Shown here: positions 27,505 to 36,260 of the stretch, piece after piece
Position numbering within the stretch: position 1 is the first letter of the stretch
Layout of the letters: each line of letters starts with the position of its first letter
Source: Catenulispora acidiphila DSM 44928
GTDB lineage: Bacteria > Actinomycetota > Actinomycetes > Streptomycetales > Catenulisporaceae
Assembly: GCF_000024025.1 (NCBI RefSeq)
Contig: NC_013131.1
Coordinates: forward strand, 3,782,001-3,846,000
DNA length: 64,000 nt
Direction: 5' to 3'
Notes under the pieces: generated by a model
Told to the model about the DNA's origin: nothing
Seen by the model: the letters and a program-made list of their open reading frames with translations, nothing else
The model's database searches: none
Made by a program: the position numbers and the translations under genes

Positions 27505-30342
27505 ATGGTGAGACAGAACCAGACCCCTTACGACCTCGTCCGCGCCGTGGCGCGCGCCGACGGCGACCGCGCCGCGCTTGTCGACCCGGCCGGCGCCGGG
27601 GCGCAGCTGTCGTACGCGGAGCTGATCGCCCGCACCGAGACGCTGGCGCGCCGGCTGCGGGAGCACGGCGTGGGCGCCGAGCAGCCGGTCGCCGTCGTGC
27701 TGGAGCGCGGGGCGGACACTGTGGTGGCGATGCTGGCGGTGCTCGCCGCCGGCGGCGTCTACTGCCCGCTGGACGTCTCGGCGCCGGACGCGCGGCTGAC
27801 CGCGGTCGTGGAACTGCTCGGGGCGAAGGTCGCGCTGACCGACGCGGCGCACGCCGGCCGGCTGCCCGCCGGGGTGGACGCGCTGCGGCTGGAGGCCGTA
27901 TCAGCAGCCTCAGTTACTGCCTCAGGCGCCGCCTCAGACTCAGGCACCGCCTTGGACTCAGCCTCGGGCTCAACCCCAGCCTCAGCCGCGGACTCAGGCA
28001 CCGCCTCGGACTCGAACTCAGCCTCAGCCTCGGACTCAGGCACCGGCTCAGCCTCAGCCTCGAACTCGGCCTCGGACACCGGAGCCCTCGACCCCGACTC
28101 AGCGTTCGAGCCCGCCGCACCCACCCCGGACTCCCTCGCCTACGTCCTCTACACCTCCGGCTCCACCGGCGTCCCCAAGGGCGTGGCGATGACCCACCGC
28201 GGTCTGTCCCGCCTCATCAGCTGGCAGACCGCCTCCGGCGCTCCGGGACTGCGCACGCTCCAGTTCACCGCGACCTCCTTCGACGTCACCTTCCAGGAAG
28301 TGCTCTCCACCCTGGCCACCGGCGGCTGCCTCGTCGTCGCCGGCGAGCAGGTCCGGCGCGATCCGGCGCTGCTGCTGGAGACGATCGTCAAGGAGCGGAT
28401 CCAGCGCCTCTTCCTGCCCTACGTCGCCCTGCAGCTCATGGCGGTCACCGCCGCGCGGCTGGCGATCGTCCCGGAGAGCCTGGAGCACGTCGTCACCGCC
28501 GGCGAGCGCCTGGTCGTCACCCCCGCGATCCGCGACCTGTTCACCACGCTGCCGCACTGCCGTCTGGACAACCACTACGGACCCACCGAAGCGCACCTGG
28601 TCACCAGCCAGACCCTGCCGCAGGACCGCGCCGCCTGGCCGGACGTCCCCGGCATCGGCGCCCCGGTCGCCGGCGTCGCCTGCCATGTCCTCGACGAGCG
28701 GCTGCACGCAGTGCCCGATGGCGAGGTCGGCGAACTCTACGTCTCAGGACCCTGTCTGGCGCGCGGCTACCTCGCCGACCCGGCACGCACCGCTGAGCGC
28801 TTCGTTGCCGACCCCGGCGCCGACGCACCGGGGGAGCGTTGGTACCGGACCGGTGACCTGGTGCGCCGCATCGCCGATGGGACCTATGAATTCCTCGGCC
28901 GCGCCGACGGTCAGCTGAAGGTGCGCGGGTTCCGCGTCGAGCCCGGCGAGGTCGAGACCGCGCTGACGAGCCACCCGCGGGTCCAGGCCGCCGCCGTCGG
29001 ACTGCGGCAGATCGAGGACGGGATCTCGATCCTGGTCGGATACCTCCAGACCGACGGCGCCGTCTCGCAGCGGGAGATCGGCGATCATGCCAGGGCACTG
29101 CTACCCGCCTACATGGTGCCCTCGCGCTACCTGACCGTGCCCGCACTGCCGCGCACCGGAACCGGCAAGGTCGACACCCGGGCGCTCGCCGAGATCGCGC
29201 TGCCCGACGCCGCCGATTCCTCCGACGCCGCCGACGCTGCCGACCCCGACCAGCTCCCCTTGTCCGACCTCATCACCGCTCTATGGATCCGCGTCCTCGG
29301 CCACGACGAATTCGACCCCGACGACGACTTCTTCGACGTCGGCGGCGACTCCCTGCTCGCCACCTGGGTAGCCGCCGAGCTGGGGCAGATGCTCGGCCGC
29401 CCGGTCGAGTTGTCGCTGTTCCTGGAATACAGCACCGTCGAAGACCTCGCCGAAGCTCTCGGCTCGCAGGGCTCTGCGACCGCGACAGGAGCGGCACTGA
29501 TCGCGGGATCCTCACGCAGCTCAGCTTCGCAGATCGTCACCCTGCGCCCCGGACCGTCCGGCCGCAGTCTGTACCTGTTCCACCCGCTCGGCGGCGAGCT
29601 GATCTGCTACCGCGAGCTGGCCCGCGCCAGCCGTGCCCCGGTCCGCGTCCTCGGCGTCGGCTGGAGTGGCGCGCCGCCGGAGTACGGCGCCACGCTGGAG
29701 GACATCGCCCGCGTGCACGTCGAGCAGCTGCTGGTCATCCAGCCCGACGCGCCGTTTCTATTGGCCGGGTGGTCCTTCGGCGGCGTGCTCGCCTTCGAAG
29801 TCGCCCGGCAGCTCACCGCGGCCGGCGCGAGCGTGGACTTCCTCGGGCTGATCGACGCCAACCCGGTGATCGACCCCATCACCGGGCTGCCGCTGGCGGA
29901 CACGCCGTTCCTGGGCGTGCTGGACGAGGTGGTGACGCTGCTCGACGCACCCGGGACCACCTCCGCCGATCTCACGGCTCTGACATCCGGCGACACCTGG
30001 CTCCAGCTCATGGGCGCGCCGATCGCCCCCGGCGCCTCAAGTACGTATCTGCGGACCGCGCTGGACACCGCCCGAGCGTGTATGTGGGCTGCGATGCGCT
30101 ACCAGGCGCGCCGCCACGACGGCCCGATCGACGTGTTCCAGGCCTCCGGGTCCGGGGCGGATCGGCAGGAAGCGCTGGCCGGGGCGATCCGCAGCCTGGC
30201 CGGCGGCGCGTTCCGGACGGTCGCCGTCCCCGGCGGCCACTGGGCGTGCATCAGGGCGGAGGACGGGGCCGAGACGGCCAGGGCACTGGATGCCGCGCTC
30301 GAGCGCGTCGGCGCGGCGGGGAGTGGGACGCATGGATCTTGA
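27505..30342 (+). CDS. NRPS A-T-TE, proline-type pocket, with a Ser/Ala/Asp-rich insertion
   Basis: A 945-residue protein. ATG 27505 is preferred over GTG 27451 because of the promoter at 27401-27447. A domain: A3 YTSGSTGVPKG, A5 NHYGPTEAHL, A7 YRTGD, A10 TGTGKVDT. T: VGGDS. TE: AGWSFGG with a Ser nucleophile and a final GGHW histidine. Pocket residues D-V-Q-F-V-A-H-L-V-K are very close to published Pro codes (DVQFIAHVVK), so proline or a relative is likely. Residues 133-207 between the A2 and A3 regions are a low-complexity insert coded by imperfect in-frame repeats. With no C domain, it probably holds proline while the next enzymes modify it, and the TE releases or hands it over. It overlaps the next gene by 11 bases. 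Confidence 0.92.
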   Translation: MVRQNQTPYDLVRAVARADGDRAALVDPAGAGAQLSYAELIARTETLARRLREHGVGAEQPVAVVLERGADTVVAMLAVLAAGGVYCPLDVSAPDARLTAVVELLGAKVALTDAAHAGRLPAGVDALRLEAVSAASVTASGAASDSGTALDSASGSTPASAADSGTASDSNSASASDSGTGSASASNSASDTGALDPDSAFEPAAPTPDSLAYVLYTSGSTGVPKGVAMTHRGLSRLISWQTASGAPGLRTLQFTATSFDVTFQEVLSTLATGGCLVVAGEQVRRDPALLLETIVKERIQRLFLPYVALQLMAVTAARLAIVPESLEHVVTAGERLVVTPAIRDLFTTLPHCRLDNHYGPTEAHLVTSQTLPQDRAAWPDVPGIGAPVAGVACHVLDERLHAVPDGEVGELYVSGPCLARGYLADPARTAERFVADPGADAPGERWYRTGDLVRRIADGTYEFLGRADGQLKVRGFRVEPGEVETALTSHPRVQAAAVGLRQIEDGISILVGYLQTDGAVSQREIGDHARALLPAYMVPSRYLTVPALPRTGTGKVDTRALAEIALPDAADSSDAADAADPDQLPLSDLITALWIRVLGHDEFDPDDDFFDVGGDSLLATWVAAELGQMLGRPVELSLFLEYSTVEDLAEALGSQGSATATGAALIAGSSRSSASQIVTLRPGPSGRSLYLFHPLGGELICYRELARASRAPVRVLGVGWSGAPPEYGATLEDIARVHVEQLLVIQPDAPFLLAGWSFGGVLAFEVARQLTAAGASVDFLGLIDANPVIDPITGLPLADTPFLGVLDEVVTLLDAPGTTSADLTALTSGDTWLQLMGAPIAPGASSTYLRTALDTARACMWAAMRYQARRHDGPIDVFQASGSGADRQEALAGAIRSLAGGAFRTVAVPGGHWACIRAEDGAETARALDAALERVGAAGSGTHGS
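27937..28045 (+). repeat. In-frame imperfect tandem repeats inside the A-T-TE gene
   Basis: The unit gactcaggcaccg occurs exactly at 27937-27949, 27991-28003 and 28033-28045 (spacings of 54 and 42, both multiples of three), with many shorter gcctc(a/g)g(a/c)ctc copies between. They code the Ser/Ala/Asp/Gly/Thr insert in the A domain. Such repeats usually vary in copy number between strains. Confidence 0.8.
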
Positions 30343-31222
30343 GACCGACCGGAAGACCTTCGCCGAGCAGGGGTTCATCGGACCGTTCACGCTCTGGGAG
30401 CCCGAGGAGATGACCGCGTGGTGGAAGACGCAGCGCAAGGCGCTGCTCGACCCCGCCAAGAGCGCCCGCAAGGTGTTCGACAACCCCGTGAACTACGACC
30501 GCCACCTGGACATCCCCGGACTCAGTTCCCTGATCACCGAGCCGGAGATGGTCCGCCGGATGCAGGCGCTGATCGGTCCGGACGTGCTGTGCTGGCGCAC
30601 CGAGTTCTTCCCCAAGAACCCCGGCGACTCCGGCACCGGCTGGCATCAGGTCGAGACCTACGCCATCGGCGAGACCTCCGAGGGCATGCTGGAGGCCACC
30701 GAGCACTCCGACGGCGTGCCGATGGAGCTGACGTGCTGGGTCGCCTTCACCGAGGCCACCAAGGAGAACGGCTGCATGCGGCTGATCCCCGGCAGCCACC
30801 GGCAGTGGCGCTACGACGAACACGCGCCGATGAAGTGGAACGGCGCGGCGCGCGACAACTCCTTCTTCGGCTACAACTACGAAGACATCAAGATCGACAA
30901 GAACTGGGACCCGGACGCGCAGGATGTCCGGGACGTGGAAATGCGCCCCGGGCAGTTCATCATCTTCACCGCGCGCACCATCCACGGCTCCCGCCCGAAC
31001 ACCGCCAACCGGCAGCGTATGGGGCACGCGATCCGCGTCGTCCCCACGCACGTCCGCGTCTACGGCGGCATGACCGGGTTCGACGAGTTCGGACACCACT
31101 TCGACCTGGCGCGGCACGGCTGCGTGCTGGTCGCAGGACAGGACGACTACGGGCTCAACCGGCTCGCACAACACAACGCGTGGGGCGACCGGTTCACCCC
31201 GCTCGACCGGATGGCGGTGTGA
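30332..31222 (+). CDS. SyrB2-like non-haem iron enzyme with HxV at the iron site
   Basis: A 296-residue protein closely resembling the aliphatic halogenase SyrB2/CmaB family: shared stretches include NGFIGPF-like EQGFIGPF, NYDRHLD, VLCWRTEFFPK and GQFIIF. Hydroxylases of the fold bind iron with HxD/E...H; halogenases have HxA or HxG. Here the motif is WHQVE, giving His105, Val107 and a second His at 218 (TIHGSRPN), with the 2-oxoglutarate arginine region (QRMGHAIR) downstream. The carboxylate is absent, as in halogenases, but Val at this position is unusual. The likely substrate is the amino acid bound to the A-T-TE protein, whose gene overlaps it. Halogenation is the first guess; another radical outcome is possible. 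Start ATG 30332 aligns with the SyrB2 N-terminus. Confidence 0.85.
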   Translation: MDLETDRKTFAEQGFIGPFTLWEPEEMTAWWKTQRKALLDPAKSARKVFDNPVNYDRHLDIPGLSSLITEPEMVRRMQALIGPDVLCWRTEFFPKNPGDSGTGWHQVETYAIGETSEGMLEATEHSDGVPMELTCWVAFTEATKENGCMRLIPGSHRQWRYDEHAPMKWNGAARDNSFFGYNYEDIKIDKNWDPDAQDVRDVEMRPGQFIIFTARTIHGSRPNTANRQRMGHAIRVVPTHVRVYGGMTGFDEFGHHFDLARHGCVLVAGQDDYGLNRLAQHNAWGDRFTPLDRMAV

Positions 31223-31226
31223 AGCG

Positions 31227-32099
31227 ATGCGCACGCAGTACGTGGCCGCTCTCGAGCTGGACGAGGGACGCCTGGCCAAGGACCTGGAGACCAGCGCCTC
31301 CTTCAACTACTCCGAGGCCTACAGCAACTACCTGATCGGCGGACCGTGGAAGAGCGCCATGCTCTACTCCGCCGGCGGCGACGCCGGGGACGGTCTGCTC
31401 ACCGACTACGACTACCGGCAGAGCTCTGATTTCACCGACTACGGACGGCAGATGCCGTATCTGCAGGAGCTGATCAGCACCTCGGTGGACCTGAGCCGGC
31501 TCACCTTCGTCCGCCTGGCGCGCTTCGCCAAGAGCGTCATCGTCCCGCACCGCGACTTCCTGGAACTCGAGGAGATCCCCGAGGACAAGCGCTCCGCGCA
31601 CCGCCTGCACATCCCGCTGGCGACCCACGAGGAGTGCTTCTTCAGCGAGGACAACGTCGTCTACCGGATGCGCGCCGGCGAGCTCTGGTACTTCGACGCC
31701 TCCCGCATCCACTCCGTCGTCTCCTTCGCCGAGGAGCCCCGGATCCATCTCATCTTCGACTTCGCCGACCGCCCCGGTGCCGGATCCCTGGTCACCGTGC
31801 CCGGCGAGCCCGAGGGCGCCGGCGTCCCGGCGGCCTCGGCGGTGGACCGGCCGCAGCTGTCCGACGCCGAACGCGCCGCGCTGGCCCGGCTGGCCGACGT
31901 CCTCACCATGGACACGTTCAGCGAGATCTTCTCCGTCCTGGTCAAGAAGCACTTCCGCCGCGACGGCGGCGAGCACTTCGTCTGGGACACCCTCACCGCG
32001 CTCGCGCGCGCCTGCCCGGACCCGGCGGTCCTTCCGCACACGCAGGAGCTGCGGCGGTACTTCACATTGGAGCGACCCTCAGGGAGTGGACAAGCATGA
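31227..32099 (+). CDS. Proline-3-hydroxylase-like iron/2-oxoglutarate oxygenase
   Basis: A 290-residue protein resembling Streptomyces L-proline 3-hydroxylase over its length: the start (MRTQYVAALELDEGRLAKDLE), the core VIVPHRDFLEL and a C-terminal helical part. The iron triad is visible as His108-x-Asp110 and His162 (RIHSVVSF), followed by the arginine region EPRIHLIF for 2-oxoglutarate. The neighbouring A-T-TE has a proline-type pocket, which fits well: proline, free or carrier-bound, would be hydroxylated. Whether this happens before or after the SyrB2-like enzyme acts is unknown. It starts four bases after the previous stop and shares ATGA with the next gene. Confidence 0.85.
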   Translation: MRTQYVAALELDEGRLAKDLETSASFNYSEAYSNYLIGGPWKSAMLYSAGGDAGDGLLTDYDYRQSSDFTDYGRQMPYLQELISTSVDLSRLTFVRLARFAKSVIVPHRDFLELEEIPEDKRSAHRLHIPLATHEECFFSEDNVVYRMRAGELWYFDASRIHSVVSFAEEPRIHLIFDFADRPGAGSLVTVPGEPEGAGVPAASAVDRPQLSDAERAALARLADVLTMDTFSEIFSVLVKKHFRRDGGEHFVWDTLTALARACPDPAVLPHTQELRRYFTLERPSGSGQA

Positions 32100-32821
32100 C
32101 CGCGACGTCGTTCGGCGACCGCCTCGCCGACAGCCCCGTCTACAAGAGTTTCTGCGACCACCGGTTCTTCGCCGCGGTGGACACCGCGGAGTTCTCCAAG
32201 GAGCAGGCTGAAATCCTCATCGAGCAGTGGTGGCATCCGCTGCACTACTTCCCCACCTTCCTGGCGCGCTGCGTCTCGGTCCTGCCGGACATCGCCTCCA
32301 AGAGCGCGATCACCGCGATCCTGAACCAGGAGACCGGCGGCGGGCGCGTGGACCGCGCCCACGAGATCATCTACACCGAGTCGATGGACAAGTGCGGCTT
32401 CAGCGCCGCCAAGGTCACCGGCACCGATCCCTACCCGGAGACCGCCGCGCTGGTCGAGGGCTACCGCTCGGCATCGGAGCAACGCGAGTCCGCCCTGGGC
32501 TTCATCTTCGCCACCGAGACCACCGACCTGCTCATGGTTTCCTCCATCGGCAAGGCGATCCAGCGCACCACCGGCGTCACCGACAACGAGTGGGTCGACA
32601 TCCACATCATGCAGGAGCCCGATCACGTCGAGGAGGCGAACCACGCGCTGACCGCGGACTTCACGCCCGAGGCAGAGCAGGCGGTGCTGGACGCCGCCGA
32701 CCGGATGTGGCAGCTGTGGACCGAGTTCTTCGACCGCCTCGCCTCGGAAGCAGGAGTGGCGGCAGCGGCGGGAGCAGCCGGAGCCGCGGACGCGTCGGGG
32801 ACCACCGGAACGCCGGCCTGA
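32096..32821 (+). CDS. Haem-oxygenase-like diiron oxygenase (HDO) candidate
   Basis: A 241-residue all-helical protein of the TenA/PqqC/iron-containing redox superfamily. The HDO ligand pattern is visible with the right spacing: Glu43 and His50 (seven apart), Glu141 in FATETTD, and His170-Glu174-His177 in DIHIMQEPDH. Known HDOs such as BesC, UndA, SznF and CADD use two irons to cleave C-C bonds, make alkenes or oxidise nitrogen on small amino acid or fatty acid substrates. BesC follows a halogenase in making alkynyl amino acids, so an HDO beside a halogenase-like enzyme is suggestive. The C-terminal 25 residues are Ala/Gly-rich. ATG 32096 overlaps the previous stop (ATGA), indicating coupled translation. 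Confidence 0.75.
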   Translation: MTATSFGDRLADSPVYKSFCDHRFFAAVDTAEFSKEQAEILIEQWWHPLHYFPTFLARCVSVLPDIASKSAITAILNQETGGGRVDRAHEIIYTESMDKCGFSAAKVTGTDPYPETAALVEGYRSASEQRESALGFIFATETTDLLMVSSIGKAIQRTTGVTDNEWVDIHIMQEPDHVEEANHALTADFTPEAEQAVLDAADRMWQLWTEFFDRLASEAGVAAAAGAAGAADASGTTGTPA

Positions 32822-32831
32822 GGATCGCATC

Positions 32832-33962
32832 ATGACCGACGTGCGGGCGACCTATCTCCGCTTCCCCGCATGGACGCAGCACTTCTGGACCTGGCAGACC
32901 GGCAAGGCTCTGCCAGGCCAGAAGCCGCTCCTGCGGCACACCTGGGCAAGCTACCTGACGTTGACGCTGGCCCTGTTCCTCGGCGGACTGGCGGTCAGCG
33001 CCACCGCTGTGGCAGCCGAGTATCCCTACTGGTATCTGGCGTTGCTGGCCGGCTGGTTCCTGACCGTGTGCGGCGCGCGCATGATGGTGCTCGTCATCGC
33101 CCACCAGGCGCTGCACCGCCGGTTCTCCGGCACGGCGGCGCGCGACGGGTTCTGGGGCGAGACCGTCACGGTCCTGAGCGTCTTCCACACGTTCCGCGAG
33201 TTCAAGGAAGAACACTTCGACAACCACCACCGGCGCGAGATCTTCGCCACCGAGGCCGATCCGCCGGTACAGTTCCTGGAAGCACTCGGCTTCCGTCCGG
33301 AGATGAGCCGGGACCAGCTGTGGCGCCGGGCGTGGATCGTGTTCTTCTCCCCGGCGTTCTACGGCCGCAACGCCTACGGTCGGCTGCGCAGCAACATCGT
33401 CAACGGCCGCGTCCGCAAACTCGGCGTGCTGATCTGGCTCGGCGGATGGCTGTCGGTGCCGTTCTGGGCGCCGCACGGCGGCTGGGTTCTGCTGCTGGCG
33501 TTCGTGATCCCGGTGATCCTGTTCGCGCAGCTGTCCGCGCTGCTGGACCGGCTCGGCGAGCACGAGTGGCTGGCGCCGCGCGTCCCCGAGTACGGACACC
33601 GCTTCTACACCGCCGCCAACACCTCGGCGCGGTTCTGCGGCGCCCCGGTCCCGGCCCGGCACACCCCGCTGGCGCGGCAGAGCGCGCAGTGGCTGCGCTG
33701 GAGCGTCGCAACACTCTGCTACCACGTCCCGGCCAGGCTGCTGGTCATCGTCGGCGACCTGCCCAACCACGACTACCACCACCGGTACCCGTCCACCCCG
33801 GAGTGGACGACGGCCGCCTATGCCCGCCAGCGCGACATCGACTCCGGCCGGGACGGCGGACCGCCGTACCAAGAGGTCTGGGGCGTGGGCGCGGCGATCG
33901 ACCGCCTCTTCCGGAGCTGGGAGGGTTCCCCGACCGATGAACCGACCTATTCCCATCGTTGA
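32832..33962 (+). CDS. Membrane fatty-acid-desaturase-type diiron enzyme
   Basis: A 376-residue integral membrane protein. Three histidine boxes are visible: HQALH, HFDNHH and HDYHH. Hydrophobic segments at about residues 38-60, 65-85 and 195-230 form the membrane part. The family puts double bonds or hydroxyl groups on acyl chains. Two substrates are possible: the lipid tail installed by the FAAL, or an amino acid intermediate from the surrounding oxygenases. It is inside the operon, 10 bases after the HDO gene and overlapping the PhzF-like gene by 26 bases, so a pathway role is likely. Confidence 0.85.
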   Translation: MTDVRATYLRFPAWTQHFWTWQTGKALPGQKPLLRHTWASYLTLTLALFLGGLAVSATAVAAEYPYWYLALLAGWFLTVCGARMMVLVIAHQALHRRFSGTAARDGFWGETVTVLSVFHTFREFKEEHFDNHHRREIFATEADPPVQFLEALGFRPEMSRDQLWRRAWIVFFSPAFYGRNAYGRLRSNIVNGRVRKLGVLIWLGGWLSVPFWAPHGGWVLLLAFVIPVILFAQLSALLDRLGEHEWLAPRVPEYGHRFYTAANTSARFCGAPVPARHTPLARQSAQWLRWSVATLCYHVPARLLVIVGDLPNHDYHHRYPSTPEWTTAAYARQRDIDSGRDGGPPYQEVWGVGAAIDRLFRSWEGSPTDEPTYSHR

Positions 33963-34785
33963 CACCTTCGCCGACGCCCGGTTCGCCGGGAACCCGGCCG
34001 CCGTCGCGGTGTGTCCGGAGTTCCCGGACGCCGCCGTGATGCAGGACGCGGCGCACCGCATCGCCGTGCCCACGACCGCGTTCGTGGTGCCGGACCCGGA
34101 GCGGCCCGCGGTGTACCGCATCCGCTGGTTCACCCCGCACGCCGAGATCAACCTGTGCGGGCACGCGACGATCGCGAGCACCCGGTGCTTGTCCGATCTG
34201 CCGGAGAACGCCGGCGTCGACCGGTTGGAGTTCGTCTCCGCCAACGGCGTGCTGTTCACTCAGTGGGCTGACGGCCTTGTCGCCATCGACCTGCCCGCCG
34301 ACCCGCCAGTGCCCTGCGATCCGCCGCCGGAGCTGTTGGCGGCGCTGCGGGTGGGGGAGGGGACCGGGATCGGTGTCGTCGGCTGCGCGTTGTCCAGCGA
34401 CGACGTGCTCGTCGAGCTGGAGTCGCCGGAAGCGGTCGCGGCGGTGCGTCCGGATTTCGAGGCGCTGGGACGGCTTCCGTACCGGGGCAACGTGGTCACG
34501 GCACGGGACGCCTCCGATTCCGACGTCGACTTCGCCTCGCGGACCTTCTTTCCCTGCTACGGCGTGAACGAGGACCAGGTCTGCGTCACCGCGCACTGCA
34601 AGCTCGCGCCGTTCTGGGCGCGCAAGCTCGGCCGGGCGCGGCTGACCGCGATCCAGCCCAGCGCGCGCGGCGGACGGCTGGAGGTCGAGGATCTGGGGGA
34701 GCGGGTGCTGGTGCGGGGGAGCGCCGTGCTGCGTCCGGAGCCCGCGGTGGTCGGCGTCGGCGAGCTGTTCGGGGCGGTCCGGTGA
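33937..34785 (+). CDS. PhzF-family isomerase/epimerase-like protein
   Basis: A 282-residue protein with PhzF hallmarks: VDTFADARFAGNPAAVAV at the N-terminus, EINLCGHATIAS in the first half and GVNEDQVCVTAHC in the second. The last motif usually reads CGSAHC or CGTAHC; here the Gly is Val, which may alter the active site. PhzF proteins isomerise by proton transfer (for example DHHA in phenazine synthesis) or epimerise amino acids, using a Glu in the N-terminal domain. Start ATG 33937 (MNRPIPIVDTF) lies inside the desaturase gene and follows GGGAGGG. It could isomerise or cyclise a tailored amino acid. Substrate unknown. Confidence 0.82.
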   Translation: MNRPIPIVDTFADARFAGNPAAVAVCPEFPDAAVMQDAAHRIAVPTTAFVVPDPERPAVYRIRWFTPHAEINLCGHATIASTRCLSDLPENAGVDRLEFVSANGVLFTQWADGLVAIDLPADPPVPCDPPPELLAALRVGEGTGIGVVGCALSSDDVLVELESPEAVAAVRPDFEALGRLPYRGNVVTARDASDSDVDFASRTFFPCYGVNEDQVCVTAHCKLAPFWARKLGRARLTAIQPSARGGRLEVEDLGERVLVRGSAVLRPEPAVVGVGELFGAVR

Positions 34786-36065
34786 CCCTTCCCGCTCATC
34801 TGCCGGTCCTGCTCGGTGACCTCGTGCTGATCATCGCGGTCGCGCGCCTGCTCGGCGCTGCGGCGACGCGACTGGATCAGCCTGCTGTCATCGGCGAGAT
34901 CGTCGGCGGGATCCTGCTCGGCCCGACGCTGCTCGGTCACTACAGCTCGACGGTCTTCTCCGCCGCTGTGCGGCCGACGCTGTCGGACGTCGCGAACGTC
35001 GGCGTCTGCGTGTTCATGTTCGGCATCGGGGTCGAGCTGGATCACCGGCTGCTGCGCGGGCAGGCGCGGACGGCTGCGACGGTCGCGCTCGGCGCGATCG
35101 CGGTGCCCTTCGGGTTCGGTGTGCTGCTGGCGCTCTATTTGGTGCGGCATCATCCGACCACGCACCACGCCGGGTTCGTGCTCTTCATGGGGACGGCGAT
35201 GTCGGTCACCGCTTTCCCGGTGCTGGCGCGCATCCTCACCGACAAGAAGCTGCTGCGGACGCCGATCGGCGGGTTGGCGATGGCGTGCGCGGCGTTCGGC
35301 GACGTGCTGGCGTGGACGCTGCTGGTGATCTCGGTCGCGCTGGCGCGGGCGGACGGGCATCCGTGGCGGTTGCTGTGGGTGGTTCCGTATCTCGCGGTGA
35401 TGGTCGGTGTGGTGCGTCCGGGGGCGGCGCGGTATGCGCGGCGTCATGACGGTACCGGGCAGGGCGTCACGCGGCCCGCGAACCTGCTTGTGCTCGCCGC
35501 GGTCGCGGTCGGGCTCGCCGCCTCGGCGGTGGCGACCGACCGGATGGGACTGCACCAGATCTTCGGCGCCTTCCTGTTCGGCGTGGTGCTGCCGCGCGAA
35601 GGAGTCGCGGCGGTGCGTGAGCGCGCCCTGCCGTGGATCACGAAAGTCAGCGCCCTGCTGCTGTTGCCGGTCTTCTTCATCGTCGCCGGCTTCAAGGTCG
35701 ATCTGCGCCACCTCGACGGCACCGACGTCGGCGAGCTGGCGTTGATCCTGCTGGTCGCGATCGGCGGCAAGCTGCTCGGCGGCTTCGGCGCGGCGCGTGC
35801 CCTCGGGGTCAGCCGGCGGCACTCCGCGGTCCTGGCCGTGCTGCTGGACACCCGCGGGCTCACCGAGCTGATCGCGCTGTCGGTCGGCGTCCAGGCCGGC
35901 GTGCTCGACGCCCGACTCAATGCCCTGATGGTGGTGATGGCCGTGGTCACCACCACCCTGACCGGCGTGCTGCTGCGCCGGGTCTATCCCCCCGAACGCG
36001 TGCGCCTCGACGCCGAGCGCGCCCGTGCCGACCATCCCCGCATCCGACAGGAGCCGACACCATGA
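34782..36065 (+). CDS. Cation/proton antiporter (CPA2-type) membrane protein
   Basis: A 427-residue protein with about twelve hydrophobic segments. Family-like stretches are [20 protein letters not shown] near the N-terminus and [10 protein letters not shown] near the C-terminus. GTG 34782 overlaps the previous stop (GTGA), and MbtH overlaps its end, so it is embedded in the operon. In antibiotic clusters such antiporters are often proposed to export the product or balance pH, but direct proof is rare. Transport of the peptide itself is unlikely from the family; ion exchange is the known function. Confidence 0.85.
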   Translation: MTLPAHLPVLLGDLVLIIAVARLLGAAATRLDQPAVIGEIVGGILLGPTLLGHYSSTVFSAAVRPTLSDVANVGVCVFMFGIGVELDHRLLRGQARTAATVALGAIAVPFGFGVLLALYLVRHHPTTHHAGFVLFMGTAMSVTAFPVLARILTDKKLLRTPIGGLAMACAAFGDVLAWTLLVISVALARADGHPWRLLWVVPYLAVMVGVVRPGAARYARRHDGTGQGVTRPANLLVLAAVAVGLAASAVATDRMGLHQIFGAFLFGVVLPREGVAAVRERALPWITKVSALLLLPVFFIVAGFKVDLRHLDGTDVGELALILLVAIGGKLLGGFGAARALGVSRRHSAVLAVLLDTRGLTELIALSVGVQAGVLDARLNALMVVMAVVTTTLTGVLLRRVYPPERVRLDAERARADHPRIRQEPTP

Positions 36066-36253
36066 ACCCCTTCGACGATCCCGAGGGCACCTTCCTCGTC
36101 CTCGTCAACGACGAGGAGCAGCACTCGCTGTGGCCGGCGCACCTCGACGTCCCGGCCGGCTGGCGCGGCGTCCACGGCTCGGACACGCGTGAGGCGTGCC
36201 TGGCGTACGTGGAGGAGCACTGGACCGACCTGCGGCCGCTGAGCGCGCGGTGA
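36062..36253 (+). CDS. mbtH: MbtH-like protein
   Basis: A 63-residue protein with the whole family signature: [17 protein letters not shown], and [14 protein letters not shown], including the two conserved Trp of the A-domain interface. MbtH proteins bind the A domains of NRPSs and are needed for their folding or activity. It is the only one in the window, so it probably serves several of the eight intact A domains. ATG 36062 overlaps the antiporter stop (ATGA), and the next gene starts eight bases after its own stop. Confidence 0.97.
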   Translation: MNPFDDPEGTFLVLVNDEEQHSLWPAHLDVPAGWRGVHGSDTREACLAYVEEHWTDLRPLSAR

Positions 36254-36260
36254 GACGCGG

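Noticed and set aside
30332..31222. Simple phytanoyl-CoA-type hydroxylase for the SyrB2-like gene
   Set aside because: The HxD carboxylate is missing and the sequence follows SyrB2 much more closely than ordinary hydroxylases.
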